Part shown: piece after piece, positions 31,138 through 40,306 of the stretch
How positions within the stretch are numbered: the first letter of the stretch is position 1
Layout of the letters: every line of letters begins with the position of its first letter
Assembly: GCF_016107285.1 (NCBI RefSeq)
Contig: NZ_RCVQ01000002.1
Span: 496,001 to 560,000, forward strand
Direction of reading: 5' to 3'
Length of the DNA stretch: 64,000 nucleotides
DNA from: Roseomonas sp. KE0001
GTDB lineage: Bacteria; Pseudomonadota; Alphaproteobacteria; Acetobacterales; Acetobacteraceae
Notes under the pieces: generated by a model
Database searches by the model: none
What the model was told of the DNA's origin: nothing
The model's input: the letters and a program-made list of their open reading frames with translations, nothing else
Translations under genes and position numbers: made by a program

Positions 31138-33222
31138 ATGCGCCAGGTGATCTCCGGCCTCGACTTCGCCCCGGTCCTGCCGCCCTGGCTGCTGGCCGCG
31201 CTGACCCTCCTGGCGCTGCTCGCCCTGGCCCCGGCTCTATGGCGGCGGGCGCGGGGCGCCGGCTGGCGGGTGCTGTCCTTCGCCGTGCTGGGCCTCGCCC
31301 TGGCCAATCCGCGCCTGGTCGAGGAGACGCGCGAGACCCGACCGGACATCGCGCTGCTGCTGCAGGACCGCAGCGATTCCGCCCGCATCGGCGAGCGCGG
31401 CGCGGCGCTGGACGCGGCCCGCGCCGCGCTGGAGCAGGCCGCGGCGCGCCATCCCGACCTCGAGCTGCGCACGGTCGATCTGCCCGAGGGCGGCCGCCAG
31501 GGCACGCGGCTCTTCACCGCCCTCGACCGCGCGCTGGCCGATATCCCGCGCGCGCGGCTGGCCGGCGTCATCGCCCTGACCGACGGGCAGGCGCATGACA
31601 TTCCGGCCAGCCCCTCCTTCACCGCGCCGCTGCACCTGATCCTGCCCGGCCGGCCGGGTGAGGTGGACCGGCGCATCCGCGTCCTCGAGGCGCCGGGCTA
31701 TGGCATCGTCGGGCGCAGCGTCGAGCTGCGGCTGGTGGTCGAGGATCTGGGGGCGGCGCCCGCCGCCGGCCCGTCGGGCGGGGCGGTGCGGCTGACGCTG
31801 CGGCGCGACGGCGCGGCGCCGCGCGTCGAGAGCGTGCCGCTCGGGCGGGAGCACCGCATCACCCTGCCGGTCGAGCGCGGCGGGCCGAGCGTCGTGGAAC
31901 TCACCGCCGAGGCGCGGCCGGGCGAGGTTTCCACCCTGAACAACCGCGCCGTCGTCACCGTGAACGGGGTGCGCGACCGGCTGCGCGTCCTGCTGGTCTC
32001 GGGCGAGCCGCATTCGGGCGAGCGCACCTGGCGCCGCCTGCTGAAGGCCGACCCGAATGTCGATCTCGTGCATTTCACCATCCTGCGGCCGCCGGAGAAG
32101 GACGACCTGACGCCGCTGAACGAGCTTGCGCTGATCGCCTTCCCGGTGCGCGAGCTGTTCCAGGTGAAGCTGCGCGATTTCGACCTGATCGTCTTCGACC
32201 GCTTCAGCAACCGCGGCATCCTGCCGCCGATGTACCTGCGCAACATCGCCGATTACGTGCGCGGCGGCGGGGCGTTGCTGATGTCGGTCGGGCCGGAGTT
32301 CACCGGCGCCACCAGCCTCGCCGCCACGCCGCTCGGCCAGGTGCTGCCGGCGCGGCCGCTGACCGGCGCCGCCGGCCTGGCCGAGGGCGCCTTCCGCCCG
32401 CGCGTCACCGAGGCGGGGGCCCGCCATCCCGTCACCCAGGGCCTGACCGGCGCCAACACGGCCGGGGAGGAGGCGCGCTGGGGCCGCTGGTACCGCCACC
32501 TGCGCGCCGATCCGCAGAGCGGGCTGACGGTGATGGACAGCCCCGACGGCGCGCCGCTGCTGCAGCTGGACCGGGTGGGCGAGGGGCGCGTGGCGCTGCT
32601 GCTCTCCGACCAGATCTGGCTGTGGTCGCGCGGGCATGACGGCGGCGGGCCGCAGGCCGAGCTGCTGCGCCGCGCCGCGCACTGGCTGATGAAGGAGCCG
32701 GAGCTGGAGGAGGAGGACCTCGTCGCGCGGGTCGAGGGCGGCACGCTCACCGTCACGCGCCGCAGCGTCGAGGCGGGTCCGCCGCCCGAGATCACCGTGA
32801 CCGCCCCGGACGGCACGGTGACGCGGCGGCTCGCCAGCCCGGCCGAGGGCGGGCGCTCGGTGCTGGAGATGCCGGCCGGCCAGGCCGGCGTCTGGCAGGC
32901 CGCTGACGGGCGGCGGAGCGCCTTTGCCGCCGCCTCGGCCGCCAATCCGCCGGAGATCGCCGATCTGCGCGCCGACGCGGCGCCGGCCCTGCCGCTGGCG
33001 CGCGGCACCGGCGGGGGCGCGCACTGGCTGGGCGAGGGGATGCCGGAGCTGCGCCGCGTCGCTGCCGGGCGGGATGCGACGGGCGGCACCTGGATCGGGC
33101 TCCGCCGCAACGAGGACCATCGGGTGACCGGGATCGCCGCCCTGCCGCTGCTGCCGCCCTGGCTGGCCCTGCCCCTGGTGCTGGGCCTCGCTCTGGTCGC
33201 CTGGCGGCGCGAGGGGCGCTGA
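31138..33222 (+). CDS. Membrane protein with VWA and glutamine-amidotransferase-like regions
   Basis: A 694-residue protein with two N-terminal transmembrane helices (PWLLAALTLLALLALAPALW and VLSFAVLGLALANP), a VWA-like region starting DIALLLQDRSDSARIGERG (a DxSxS-like site), an amidotransferase-like fold (LRVLLVSGEPHSGERTW, FDLIVFDRFSNRGILPPMYL, YVRGGGALLMSVGPEF) without the catalytic Cys triad being obvious, and a C-terminal anchor helix (LALPLVLGLALVAWRREGR). It closes the MoxR-DUF58-DUF4159 operon, 19 bases after the previous stop. The family is broadly conserved in alphaproteobacteria; its biochemical role is not known. Confidence 0.85.
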   Translation: MRQVISGLDFAPVLPPWLLAALTLLALLALAPALWRRARGAGWRVLSFAVLGLALANPRLVEETRETRPDIALLLQDRSDSARIGERGAALDAARAALEQAAARHPDLELRTVDLPEGGRQGTRLFTALDRALADIPRARLAGVIALTDGQAHDIPASPSFTAPLHLILPGRPGEVDRRIRVLEAPGYGIVGRSVELRLVVEDLGAAPAAGPSGGAVRLTLRRDGAAPRVESVPLGREHRITLPVERGGPSVVELTAEARPGEVSTLNNRAVVTVNGVRDRLRVLLVSGEPHSGERTWRRLLKADPNVDLVHFTILRPPEKDDLTPLNELALIAFPVRELFQVKLRDFDLIVFDRFSNRGILPPMYLRNIADYVRGGGALLMSVGPEFTGATSLAATPLGQVLPARPLTGAAGLAEGAFRPRVTEAGARHPVTQGLTGANTAGEEARWGRWYRHLRADPQSGLTVMDSPDGAPLLQLDRVGEGRVALLLSDQIWLWSRGHDGGGPQAELLRRAAHWLMKEPELEEEDLVARVEGGTLTVTRRSVEAGPPPEITVTAPDGTVTRRLASPAEGGRSVLEMPAGQAGVWQAADGRRSAFAAASAANPPEIADLRADAAPALPLARGTGGGAHWLGEGMPELRRVAAGRDATGGTWIGLRRNEDHRVTGIAALPLLPPWLALPLVLGLALVAWRREGR

Positions 33223-33310
33223 GCGGCCGGAAAAAGGCGCGGCCGCGTGGCCCGCCACCCTGCCGCCACGATTGGATCGTCCTATCTGGAGGGTCTGGAG
33301 GACGAATCCG

Positions 33311-33691
33311 ATGCGCCGTCATGCCCGTGCCCTGCTCCTCGCGCTGCTGCTGGCCGCGCCGCTCGTGGGCTGCGCCACGGGGCCCACCTTCGAGCAGCGC
33401 ATGGCGACCTTCGTCGGGCGGAGCGAGGCCGATCTGGTGGCCGCGCTCGGCGTGCCGGTCCGCACCTACGAGACGGGCGGGCGCCGCTTCCTCCAGTTCG
33501 AGCAGCGCGCGACCGTCATGGTCCCCGGCGACCCCTGGGGCTACGGACCCTGGGGCTTCGGGCCGCCCTGGGGCTACCGCCGGCCCTGGGCGGTGCCGCC
33601 GAGCTATGCCGTGGTCGGCTGCGACCTGACCTTCGCGCTGCGCGAGGGGCGGGTGGAGAGCTTCACCGCCCGTGGCCAGGGCTGTGGATGA
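33311..33691 (+). CDS. Small lipoprotein
   Basis: A 126-residue lipoprotein. The signal peptide RRHARALLLALLLAAPLVGC ends in a lipobox (LVGC), so the cysteine would be acylated. The mature part begins with TGPTFEQRMATFVGRSEADL and LVAALGVPVRTYETGGRRFL, a pattern like small SmpA/OmlA-type outer-membrane lipoproteins, followed by an aromatic Gly/Pro/Trp/Tyr-rich stretch (GYGPWGFGPPWGYRRPW) and a C-terminal strand with two cysteines (VVGCDLTFAL and GQGCG). ATG 33,311 has GGAGG nine bases upstream. It lies between the MoxR cluster and an ankyrin-repeat gene. Confidence 0.8.
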   Translation: MRRHARALLLALLLAAPLVGCATGPTFEQRMATFVGRSEADLVAALGVPVRTYETGGRRFLQFEQRATVMVPGDPWGYGPWGFGPPWGYRRPWAVPPSYAVVGCDLTFALREGRVESFTARGQGCG

Positions 33692-33727
33692 TCGCATCCC
33701 CGCCGGAAATGGTTTAGAGATGCCGCC

Positions 33728-34324
33728 ATGCGCCGTTCCCTCCTCCGTCCCGCCCTGTTCGCCGCTCCGTTCGTCGTCCCCCTGGCCGGCCTGCTGGCCG
33801 CCGCGCCGGCCGCCGCCCAGATGCTGAACGGCCCCATGGTGCCGGATGCGCCGACAGCCCGGCCACGGGCCGAGCCGCCGGCCCTGCCGGGCCTGGCCGG
33901 GCGCCGCGCCCCTTCGCCGATCCCGGCCGAGCCGGGCCAGAGCCTCGGGCCCAACGAGGCGCTGTTCGATGCCATCGACCGTGGCGACCTGGCCGCGGCG
34001 CGCGACGCCATGTCCCGCGGCGCCGACCTCAACGCGCGCAACGTGCTGGGCCTGACGCCGATCGATTCCGCGGTGGACCAGAACCGCAGCGAGATCGTCT
34101 TCTACCTGCTCTCGGTGCGTGGCCCGGTGATCGGGGGCGCGGCGCCGGTCGCCGAGGCGCCGGCCCGGCGTCCCTCCCTGGCGGCGCCCCCCGCCGTCCA
34201 GCGGGCACCACGCGCGCCGGTGGCCGAGGTGCCGGCCCGCGCCGCGCAGCCGGTCTGGGGCGGCCATGACGGCCCGCTGCCGGATCGTGGCTTCCTCGGC
34301 TTCGACGCCGGCCGCGGCGGCTAG
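33728..34324 (+). CDS. Exported ankyrin-repeat protein
   Basis: A 198-residue protein with a signal peptide ([20 protein letters not shown], cleavage after AAA/AQ), a Pro/Ala-rich linker, and about two ankyrin repeats at residues 75-130 (ALFDAIDRGDLAAARDAMSR, GADLNARNVLGLTPIDSAV, then EIVFYLLS). The C terminus is a low-complexity Ala/Pro/Arg tail ending in GFLGFDAGRGG. Ankyrin domains bind proteins; the partner is likely in the periplasm. It follows a lipoprotein gene by about 36 bases and precedes the AsmA gene. Confidence 0.8.
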   Translation: MRRSLLRPALFAAPFVVPLAGLLAAAPAAAQMLNGPMVPDAPTARPRAEPPALPGLAGRRAPSPIPAEPGQSLGPNEALFDAIDRGDLAAARDAMSRGADLNARNVLGLTPIDSAVDQNRSEIVFYLLSVRGPVIGGAAPVAEAPARRPSLAAPPAVQRAPRAPVAEVPARAAQPVWGGHDGPLPDRGFLGFDAGRGG

Positions 34325-34434
34325 CACCCGCCGGGCGGCGTCATCTCGCCGCGTCCGCGCAACCATCCCGCCCGGCGCCGACTTCTCCGTCCAGGCCCGC
34401 CCGGCGTCCTTGCCCGGCGGCGAGGGGAATGGCC

Positions 34435-36357
34435 ATGCCGAGCCCGCGGACCCGCCGAATTCTGCTCTGGACCGGGCTGCCGGTGCTGGCCCTGCTGGTG
34501 CTCGTCGTGGTCTGGTCCTGGGCCTGGTTCATCCCCCTGGTCGAGCGCCAGGCCTCCGCCGCGCTCGGCCGGCCGGTGACGGTCGGCGGCCTCGCGGTGC
34601 ATCCCGGCCGGCTGACCGACATCGTCCTCTCCGACCTCCGTATCGCCAATCCGGAAGGCTTCCCGGAGGACCCGCCGCTGGCCAGCATCCCCCGGCTCAG
34701 CCTGCGGATCGACGTGATGGCGTTCATCCGCGGCCGGCGCCTCGTCATTCCCGAGATCGCGCTCGACGAGCCGCGCGTGGCGCTGCGGCAGGATGCCGAG
34801 GGGCGCAACAACTACACCTTCACCAGCCCCTCCTCCGCCGGCGCGCCGGCGGAAGGCGAGGCTGCGGAGGAGGGGCCGGCGATCGGCGCACTCACCATCC
34901 GGGGCGGGCAGGTGCATGCCCAGCTCGCGCGGCTCGGCGCCGACATGACGGTGCAGGTGGACAGCGGCGCCTCGGCCGGGCAGCAGGCCGCCGACCAGCT
35001 GCGCGCCCTGGCCGAGGGCACCTATGCCCGGCAGCCGATCAAGGGCGAGTTGCTGGGCGGCGCCGTGCTCTCCCTGCGCGACCCCGACAACCCCTGGCCG
35101 ATCCGCCTCACCATCGAGAACGGGCCGACCCGCGTCTCGCTGCAGGGCACGGTGCGCGATCCGGTGCGGATGGCCGGCGCCAACCTGCGGCTGGAACTCT
35201 CCGGGCCCGACATGGCGCAGCTGACGCCGCTGACCGGCGTGCCGATCCCCGCCACGCCGCCCTACCGCGTCTCCGGCCAGCTCGACTATGCCGAGGGCAA
35301 GGTGCGTTTCACCGGCATGGAGGGCCGCGTCGGCGACAGCGACCTCTCGGGCGACATCGCGGTGGACCCGCATCCGGCCCGCCCGGTGGTCAACGCCACG
35401 CTGCGCTCGCGCCGGGTCGACCTCGACGACCTGGCGGGCTTCATCGGCGGCACGCCGGGCGACAGGCCAGCCCCCGCCGCGCGCGGGCGCCGTGGCAAGA
35501 TGCTGCCCGACACGCCGGTCAACCTGCCCCGGCTGCAGGCGGCCGATATCCAACTGACCTATGACGGCGCGCAGATCCGGGGCCGCAACATGCCGCTCGA
35601 CGACCTGCACGCGAAGCTCGACATCGTCGACGGCGCCATCGCCCTGCATCCGCTGCGCTTCGGGGTCGGCAGCGGCCGCATCGAGGGCGATTTCGAATTC
35701 GCCCCGTTGGACAATGGTGGGCTGCACGCCAAGGGGGAGGTGAAGTTCCAGCGCGTCGATCTGTCGCGGCTGATGGGCGTGACGCCGCTGGGCGAGGGCC
35801 AGGGGCGGATCGGCGGCAGCGCCTCGATCGATGCCCGGGGCCGCTCCCTGGCGGAGATGCTGGCGCAGGGCAACGGCGCGCTGACGCTCGGCATGGCGGG
35901 CGGCAACCTCTCGGCGCTGCTGGTGGACATCTCCGGCCTGCAACTGGCCGACGCCATCCTCTCGGCCCTCGGCCTTCCCAACCGCACGCCGGTGCAGTGC
36001 TTCATCGCCGACATGCGCCTGCAGCGTGGCATGCTGAACACCCGCACGGTGCTGCTGGACACGGAGTCCGCGCTGATCAGCGGCTTCGGTGACATCAACC
36101 TGCGCGATGAGCGGCTGGACTACACGCTGCGCACCGAGCCCAAGCACTTCACCGTCGGCGCGCTGAGCACCGATATCCTGATCCGTGGCCCGTTCAGCGG
36201 CCCGAGCGTCCTGCCCGAGCCGGTGGAGCTCGGCGCGCGGGCCGGCGCGGCGGTCGGGCTCGGCCTGCTCTTTCCGCCACTCGCCGTGCTGCCCACCATC
36301 CGCTTTGGCATCGGCGAGGACCAGCGCTGCGAGGGGCTGGTGCGGCGGGCGCGCTGA
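34435..36357 (+). CDS. AsmA family protein
   Basis: A 640-residue inner-membrane-anchored protein of the AsmA/TamB-like family, linked in other bacteria to lipid transport and outer-membrane assembly. It has one N-terminal helix (ILLWTGLPVLALLVLVVVWS) and a long periplasmic part rich in beta strands: an N-terminal chorein-like segment (ALGRPVTVGGLAVHPGRLTD) and a C-terminal AsmA domain (LMGVTPLGEGQGRIGGSASI, TVLLDTESALISGFGDINLR). ATG 34,435 has GAGGGG at good spacing; the ATG at 34,429 touches that site. It ends at an inverted repeat shared with the opposing oligopeptide ATPase gene. Confidence 0.87.
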   Translation: MPSPRTRRILLWTGLPVLALLVLVVVWSWAWFIPLVERQASAALGRPVTVGGLAVHPGRLTDIVLSDLRIANPEGFPEDPPLASIPRLSLRIDVMAFIRGRRLVIPEIALDEPRVALRQDAEGRNNYTFTSPSSAGAPAEGEAAEEGPAIGALTIRGGQVHAQLARLGADMTVQVDSGASAGQQAADQLRALAEGTYARQPIKGELLGGAVLSLRDPDNPWPIRLTIENGPTRVSLQGTVRDPVRMAGANLRLELSGPDMAQLTPLTGVPIPATPPYRVSGQLDYAEGKVRFTGMEGRVGDSDLSGDIAVDPHPARPVVNATLRSRRVDLDDLAGFIGGTPGDRPAPAARGRRGKMLPDTPVNLPRLQAADIQLTYDGAQIRGRNMPLDDLHAKLDIVDGAIALHPLRFGVGSGRIEGDFEFAPLDNGGLHAKGEVKFQRVDLSRLMGVTPLGEGQGRIGGSASIDARGRSLAEMLAQGNGALTLGMAGGNLSALLVDISGLQLADAILSALGLPNRTPVQCFIADMRLQRGMLNTRTVLLDTESALISGFGDINLRDERLDYTLRTEPKHFTVGALSTDILIRGPFSGPSVLPEPVELGARAGAAVGLGLLFPPLAVLPTIRFGIGEDQRCEGLVRRAR

Positions 36358-36415
36358 GGTAGGCAGGGCGGACTGTCCTCGCCCCGCCTGATGGGAAAGG
36401 CGGGCAGACTACCTC
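36356..36415. terminator. Large inverted repeat between convergent genes
   Basis: Outer arms GAGGTAG (36,356-36,362) and CTACCTC (36,409-36,415) are perfect, and inner arms CCCGCC (36,383-36,388) and GGCGGG (36,399-36,404) add a second stem. It spans the whole gap between the AsmA and oligopeptide ATPase stops and overlaps both, as expected for a bidirectional terminator. No T tract is present. Confidence 0.4.
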
Positions 36416-37427
36416 ACGCCACCTCGGCGAGGCCGAAATCCGGGACGCCCAGCTCCTCCATGCGGTGGCAGGCGGCCAGATGGCCTTCCGCCGCCGGCCG
36501 GAGATGCGGCGCCTCCGTCCGGCATCGCGCCGTGACATGCGGGCACTGGACGCTGAAGCGGCAGCCTGGCGGCGGATCGATCGGGCTCGGCGGCTCGCCC
36601 GGTGTCAGATGGCGGCGGCGCATGGCCTGTCCCGCCGCGCCGTGGGAGGCGGCGGCGGCGATCAGCGACCAGGTGTAGGGATGGCGCGGGGCCGCGAACA
36701 GCCGGTGTGTCGGCGCCTGTTCCACCACCTGACCCAGATACATGACCGCCACCTCGTCGCAGAGATGCTGCACCACCGCGAGGTCATGCGAGATGAACAC
36801 ATAGGTCAGGCCCAGTTGCCGCTGCAGCCGGCGCATCAGGTTCAGAATCTGCGCCTGCACCGCCACATCCAGCGCCGACACCGGCTCGTCGCACACCACC
36901 AGGCGCGGTCGGCTGGCCAGGGCACGGGCAATGCACAGCCTCTGCCGCTGCCCACCGGAGAACTGGTGCGGGAACAGCCGCCCCGCCTCGGCCGGCAGGC
37001 CGACCTGGGACAGCAAGCGCAGCACCTCGGCCTCGCGCTCGGCCGGGCTGCCGATCTCAAGCAGGTCCAGCGGCTCACGGATCAGGGCGCCGGCGCGGCG
37101 GCGCGGGTCCAGCGAGGCATAGGGGTCCTGAAACACCATCTGGAAGTCGCGCCGGGCACGGCGCAGGGCATCACCACGCAACGCGCTCAGCGGCATGCCG
37201 TCCAGCGTCACGTCGCCGCCGCTGATACCCACCAGTCGCATCAGCGCCAGCGCCACGGTGGACTTGCCGGAACCGCTCTGGCCGACGATGCCGAAAGTGC
37301 TGGCGCGGCGCACCTGGAAGCTGACGCCATCCACCGCGTGCACATGGCGCCGTGGACCGAAGGGGCCCGCGCGCCCGGCGGGAAAGCGCACCGTGAGATT
37401 GGTGACATCCAGGAGCACATCGTTCAT
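36414..37427 (-). CDS. Oligopeptide/dipeptide ABC transporter ATP-binding protein (DppF/OppF-like)
   Basis: A 337-residue cytoplasmic ATPase that energises peptide-type import. Walker A is GQSGSGKSTVAL, the signature is FSGGQRQRL, Walker B LVVCDEPVSALD, and the C-terminal oligopeptide-transport extension contains the cysteine-bearing PGCRFSVQCPHVTARC. It is the last gene of a ten-gene minus-strand operon; its ATG overlaps the stop of the second ATPase gene by four bases. It works as a heterodimer with that protein. Substrate class (peptide, nickel or other) cannot be decided from the ATPase. Confidence 0.9.
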   Translation of the reverse strand: MNDVLLDVTNLTVRFPAGRAGPFGPRRHVHAVDGVSFQVRRASTFGIVGQSGSGKSTVALALMRLVGISGGDVTLDGMPLSALRGDALRRARRDFQMVFQDPYASLDPRRRAGALIREPLDLLEIGSPAEREAEVLRLLSQVGLPAEAGRLFPHQFSGGQRQRLCIARALASRPRLVVCDEPVSALDVAVQAQILNLMRRLQRQLGLTYVFISHDLAVVQHLCDEVAVMYLGQVVEQAPTHRLFAAPRHPYTWSLIAAAASHGAAGQAMRRRHLTPGEPPSPIDPPPGCRFSVQCPHVTARCRTEAPHLRPAAEGHLAACHRMEELGVPDFGLAEVA

Positions 37428-38443
37428 GCCACGGCCTCCAGCGTCGTATCGCCGACGCGCCAGCAGGCGGCGGCACGGCCAGCGCCGGCCGGGCGCAGTG
37501 GCGGGGGGTGGTTGCAGTCGGCGCCGGCCAGCTCGCAGCGCGGCGCGAAGCGGCAGCCCGGGCCGCGCTGCCCGAGAGGCGGCACCATGCCCGGAACCTC
37601 CAGCAGATCGGGCGCCGGACCGGCCGCCGCCGCGCCCAGGCGCAGGCGCGGGCTGCAGGCCAGCAGGGCGCGGGTATAGGGATGCTCCGGCGCTGCCAGC
37701 ACGCGCGAGGCCGGGCCGGTCTCCACGCAGGTGCCGGCATAGAGCACGGCGACCTCATCGGCGATGTCGGCCACGGCATGCAGGTCGTGGCTGATCAGCA
37801 GGATGGCGGTGCCGGTCTCGCGTTGCAGTGTCTTCAGCAGATCGAAGATCTGCGCCTGGACGGTGACATCCAGCGCCGTCGTCGGCTCATCGGCGATCAG
37901 CAGGCGGGGGCGGCAGGCCAGCGCGATGGCGATCATCACCCGCTGCCGCATGCCGCCCGAAAGCTGGTGCGGATAGGCATCGAGCCGCTGCGCCGCGGCC
38001 GGGATCTCCACCTTGCGCAGCATCTCCAGCGCGCCGGCACGGGCGGCGGCGGCATCCAGCCCCTGATGCAGCCGCAGCGTCTCGGCGATCTGCTCGCCCA
38101 CGGTGAAGACCGGGTTCAGTGCCGTCATCGGCTCCTGGAAGATCATGGACAGCGTGCTGCCGCGCAGCGCCCGCAGGCGGGCGGGAGGCGCAACGGCCAG
38201 ATCCTCGCCCAGCAGGCGGATGGCGCCGGTGTCGCAGCGCAGGCCTTCTGGCAGCAGCCCCATCAAGGCCAGCGCCGCCATGCTCTTGCCGCAACCGGAT
38301 TCGCCGATCAGCGCCAGGGTCCGTCCGGCGGGCACGCCGAAGGAGACATCCTCCAGCACCGGCAACGGCCCGTCGCGCCCGGCGAGAGTGACGCCCAGGT
38401 GCTCGACCGAGAGCGCCAGGGGCGGGATCGTGGTGCCGCTCAT
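37424..38443 (-). CDS. Oligopeptide/dipeptide ABC transporter ATP-binding protein (DppD/OppD-like)
   Basis: A 339-residue ATPase with Walker [15 protein letters not shown] (Met, not Thr, after GKS), signature LSGGMRQR, Walker [13 protein letters not shown], and the oligopeptide C-terminal extension [16 protein letters not shown]. The ATG at 38,443 overlaps the stop of the permease gene (ATGA). It pairs with the ATPase encoded just downstream. The M after the Walker lysine/serine is unusual but found in some Dpp-type ATPases. Confidence 0.9.
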   Translation of the reverse strand: MSGTTIPPLALSVEHLGVTLAGRDGPLPVLEDVSFGVPAGRTLALIGESGCGKSMAALALMGLLPEGLRCDTGAIRLLGEDLAVAPPARLRALRGSTLSMIFQEPMTALNPVFTVGEQIAETLRLHQGLDAAAARAGALEMLRKVEIPAAAQRLDAYPHQLSGGMRQRVMIAIALACRPRLLIADEPTTALDVTVQAQIFDLLKTLQRETGTAILLISHDLHAVADIADEVAVLYAGTCVETGPASRVLAAPEHPYTRALLACSPRLRLGAAAAGPAPDLLEVPGMVPPLGQRGPGCRFAPRCELAGADCNHPPPLRPAGAGRAAACWRVGDTTLEAVA

Positions 38444-39324
38444 CCGCGTTTCCTCAGCCTGGGATTGATCGCGTCGTTCAGCCCCTCGCCCAGCAGGCTG
38501 ACGGCCAGCACGGTGAAGAAGATGGCGGCGCCGGGGAAGGTCACGGCCCACCACGCATCCAGCAGGTAGGTCCGGTTCTGCCCCAGCATCATGCCCCAGC
38601 TGATGACATTGGGATCGCCGAGGCCGAGGAAGCTCAACCCGCCCTCGAACAGGATGGCGACACCGATGGCCAGCGCCGCCGCGACGATGATCGGCGGCAG
38701 CGCATTGGGCAGCACGACGCGCAGAATCAGGTAATGCGGCCGCCCGCCGCCCGCGACGGCGGCACGGACATAGTCCAGCCCGCGCACGCGAAGATACTCG
38801 GCGCGAGTCAGCCGCGCGACGCCGGGCCAGGAGACGACGCCGATGGCGAAGGTGATGATGCCGAGGCTGGCGCCGAACAGCGTGACCAGCACCATCGCGA
38901 AGAGCAAGGAGGGCAGCACCTGGAAGAACTCCGTCACCTTCATCAGCACGCGATCCACCCAGCCGCCGAACCAGCCGGCCAGCGCGCCGACGGCAACGCC
39001 GATGAGGACGGAGATCAGCGCGGCCGCCAGCCCGACCGAGAGGCTCGCGCGGCCGCCGATGAGCAGCCCGGCCAGCACGTCGCGGCCCAGGTAATCGGCG
39101 CCGAGAGGCACCTCGGGGCCGGGCGGCTCGAAGGGGGCCGCGGCCATGTCGGCCGGATCGACGCCGTAGAGGCCGGGGCCGGCCAGGCTGGCCAGCGCGA
39201 CCGCCAGCAGGATCAGGAAGCCCGCCATGCCGGCCGGGTGGCGCAGGAAGTGCCGCAGCATTTCCCGCGCCGGAGAGGCCGGCTTCGCGGGCGCCGCCGG
39301 CAGGGTCGATCTATTGCCCCCCAT
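38440..39324 (-). CDS. Dipeptide-type ABC transporter permease (DppC-like)
   Basis: A 294-residue inner-membrane permease. An N-terminal cytoplasmic part leads to the first helix (GFLILLAVALASLAGPGLYG), then the conserved PLGADYLGRDVLAGLLIGGR segment and the EAA loop WPGVARLTRAEYLRVRGLDY that contacts the ATPases. The end carries LLDAWWAVTFPGAAIFFTVL, the typical DppC C-terminal helix. It forms the pore with the DppB-like protein encoded four bases upstream. Confidence 0.9.
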   Translation of the reverse strand: MGGNRSTLPAAPAKPASPAREMLRHFLRHPAGMAGFLILLAVALASLAGPGLYGVDPADMAAAPFEPPGPEVPLGADYLGRDVLAGLLIGGRASLSVGLAAALISVLIGVAVGALAGWFGGWVDRVLMKVTEFFQVLPSLLFAMVLVTLFGASLGIITFAIGVVSWPGVARLTRAEYLRVRGLDYVRAAVAGGGRPHYLILRVVLPNALPPIIVAAALAIGVAILFEGGLSFLGLGDPNVISWGMMLGQNRTYLLDAWWAVTFPGAAIFFTVLAVSLLGEGLNDAINPRLRKRG

Positions 39325-39328
39325 TGGG

Positions 39329-40306
39329 TCAATGTCCCCGGATGCGCGGATCGACCAGGCGATAGGCCAGGTCGGTCAGCAGGTTGGCGACCATCACCAG
39401 CAGCGCCGAGACCACCAGCACGCCGAGCAGCGTCGGGTGGTCGCGGCGCAGGATGCTCTCCAGCACCAGCCGGCCCATGCCGGGCCAGCCGAATACCGTC
39501 TCCACCAGCACGGCGCCGGCGAGAAGCTGTGCGAACTGCAGACCGATCAGCGTGACCACGGGGATCAGCGCGTTGCGCAGCGCGTGCTTCAGCACCACCC
39601 GCCGCTCCGGCAGGCCCTTGGCGCGCGCGGTGCGGATGTAGTCGGCGCCCAGCACGTCGATCATGCTGGTGCGGCTCTGCCGGCTGTATTGCGCCAGATA
39701 CACCAGGCCGAGCGTGAAGGCCGGCAGCACCAGATGATGCGCGACATCCAGAACGTAGTCGATGCCGCTGAGCGGTCGCGTCACATCCGTCATGCCAGCG
39801 ATCGGGAAGAGCGGCAGCACGGAGGCGAAGAGCAGCAGCAACAGCAGCCCGCTCCAGAAGACCGGCGCCGCATGCCCGGCAAGCGAGACGATGGTGACGA
39901 GGAGGCTGCCGAGGCCACGCGGCCTGTAGGCGGCCAGAACGCCGAGCAGCGTGCCGACGATGGCGGCAAAGGTCAGCGCCGCCGCCATCAGCAGCACCGT
40001 CGCCGGCAGCCGCTCCAGGATCAGGCTGGAGACGGGCTGGTTGAAGTAGAAGGAGTAACCCAGATCCCCCGTCGCGGCGCGCGAGACATAGTGGGCGAGT
40101 TGAGTGCCGAATGGCTGGTCCAGCCCGTACTGCGCGCGGATGGTGGCCAGCACCTCGGGCGAGGCGCCGCCCATCTCCCCGGCGATGACCTGCGCCGGGT
40201 CGCCCGGCGCCAGGTGGATCAGGCAGAAATTCATGATCACGACGGCCAGCAGCAGCAGTACGGCATTCACCACCCTGCCGCCCATGCCGAGGAGGGCGCC
40301 ACTCAT
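39329..40306 (-). CDS. Dipeptide-type ABC transporter permease (DppB-like)
   Basis: A 325-residue permease of the DppB type. Features are the first helix (NAVLLLLAVVIMNFCLIHLA) followed by PGDPAQVIAGEMGG, the AQYSRQSRTSMIDVLGADYI EAA-loop region, and the C-terminal DLAYRLVDPRIRGH, all typical. The ATG overlaps the stop of the solute-binding protein gene (four bases). It partners with the DppC-like subunit. Confidence 0.9.
   Translation of the reverse strand: MSGALLGMGGRVVNAVLLLLAVVIMNFCLIHLAPGDPAQVIAGEMGGASPEVLATIRAQYGLDQPFGTQLAHYVSRAATGDLGYSFYFNQPVSSLILERLPATVLLMAAALTFAAIVGTLLGVLAAYRPRGLGSLLVTIVSLAGHAAPVFWSGLLLLLLFASVLPLFPIAGMTDVTRPLSGIDYVLDVAHHLVLPAFTLGLVYLAQYSRQSRTSMIDVLGADYIRTARAKGLPERRVVLKHALRNALIPVVTLIGLQFAQLLAGAVLVETVFGWPGMGRLVLESILRRDHPTLLGVLVVSALLVMVANLLTDLAYRLVDPRIRGH

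Noticed and set aside
31138-33222. Active glutamine amidotransferase assignment
   Set aside because: The fold pattern is suggestive, but a clear nucleophilic cysteine elbow is not visible, so only a fold-level resemblance is stated.
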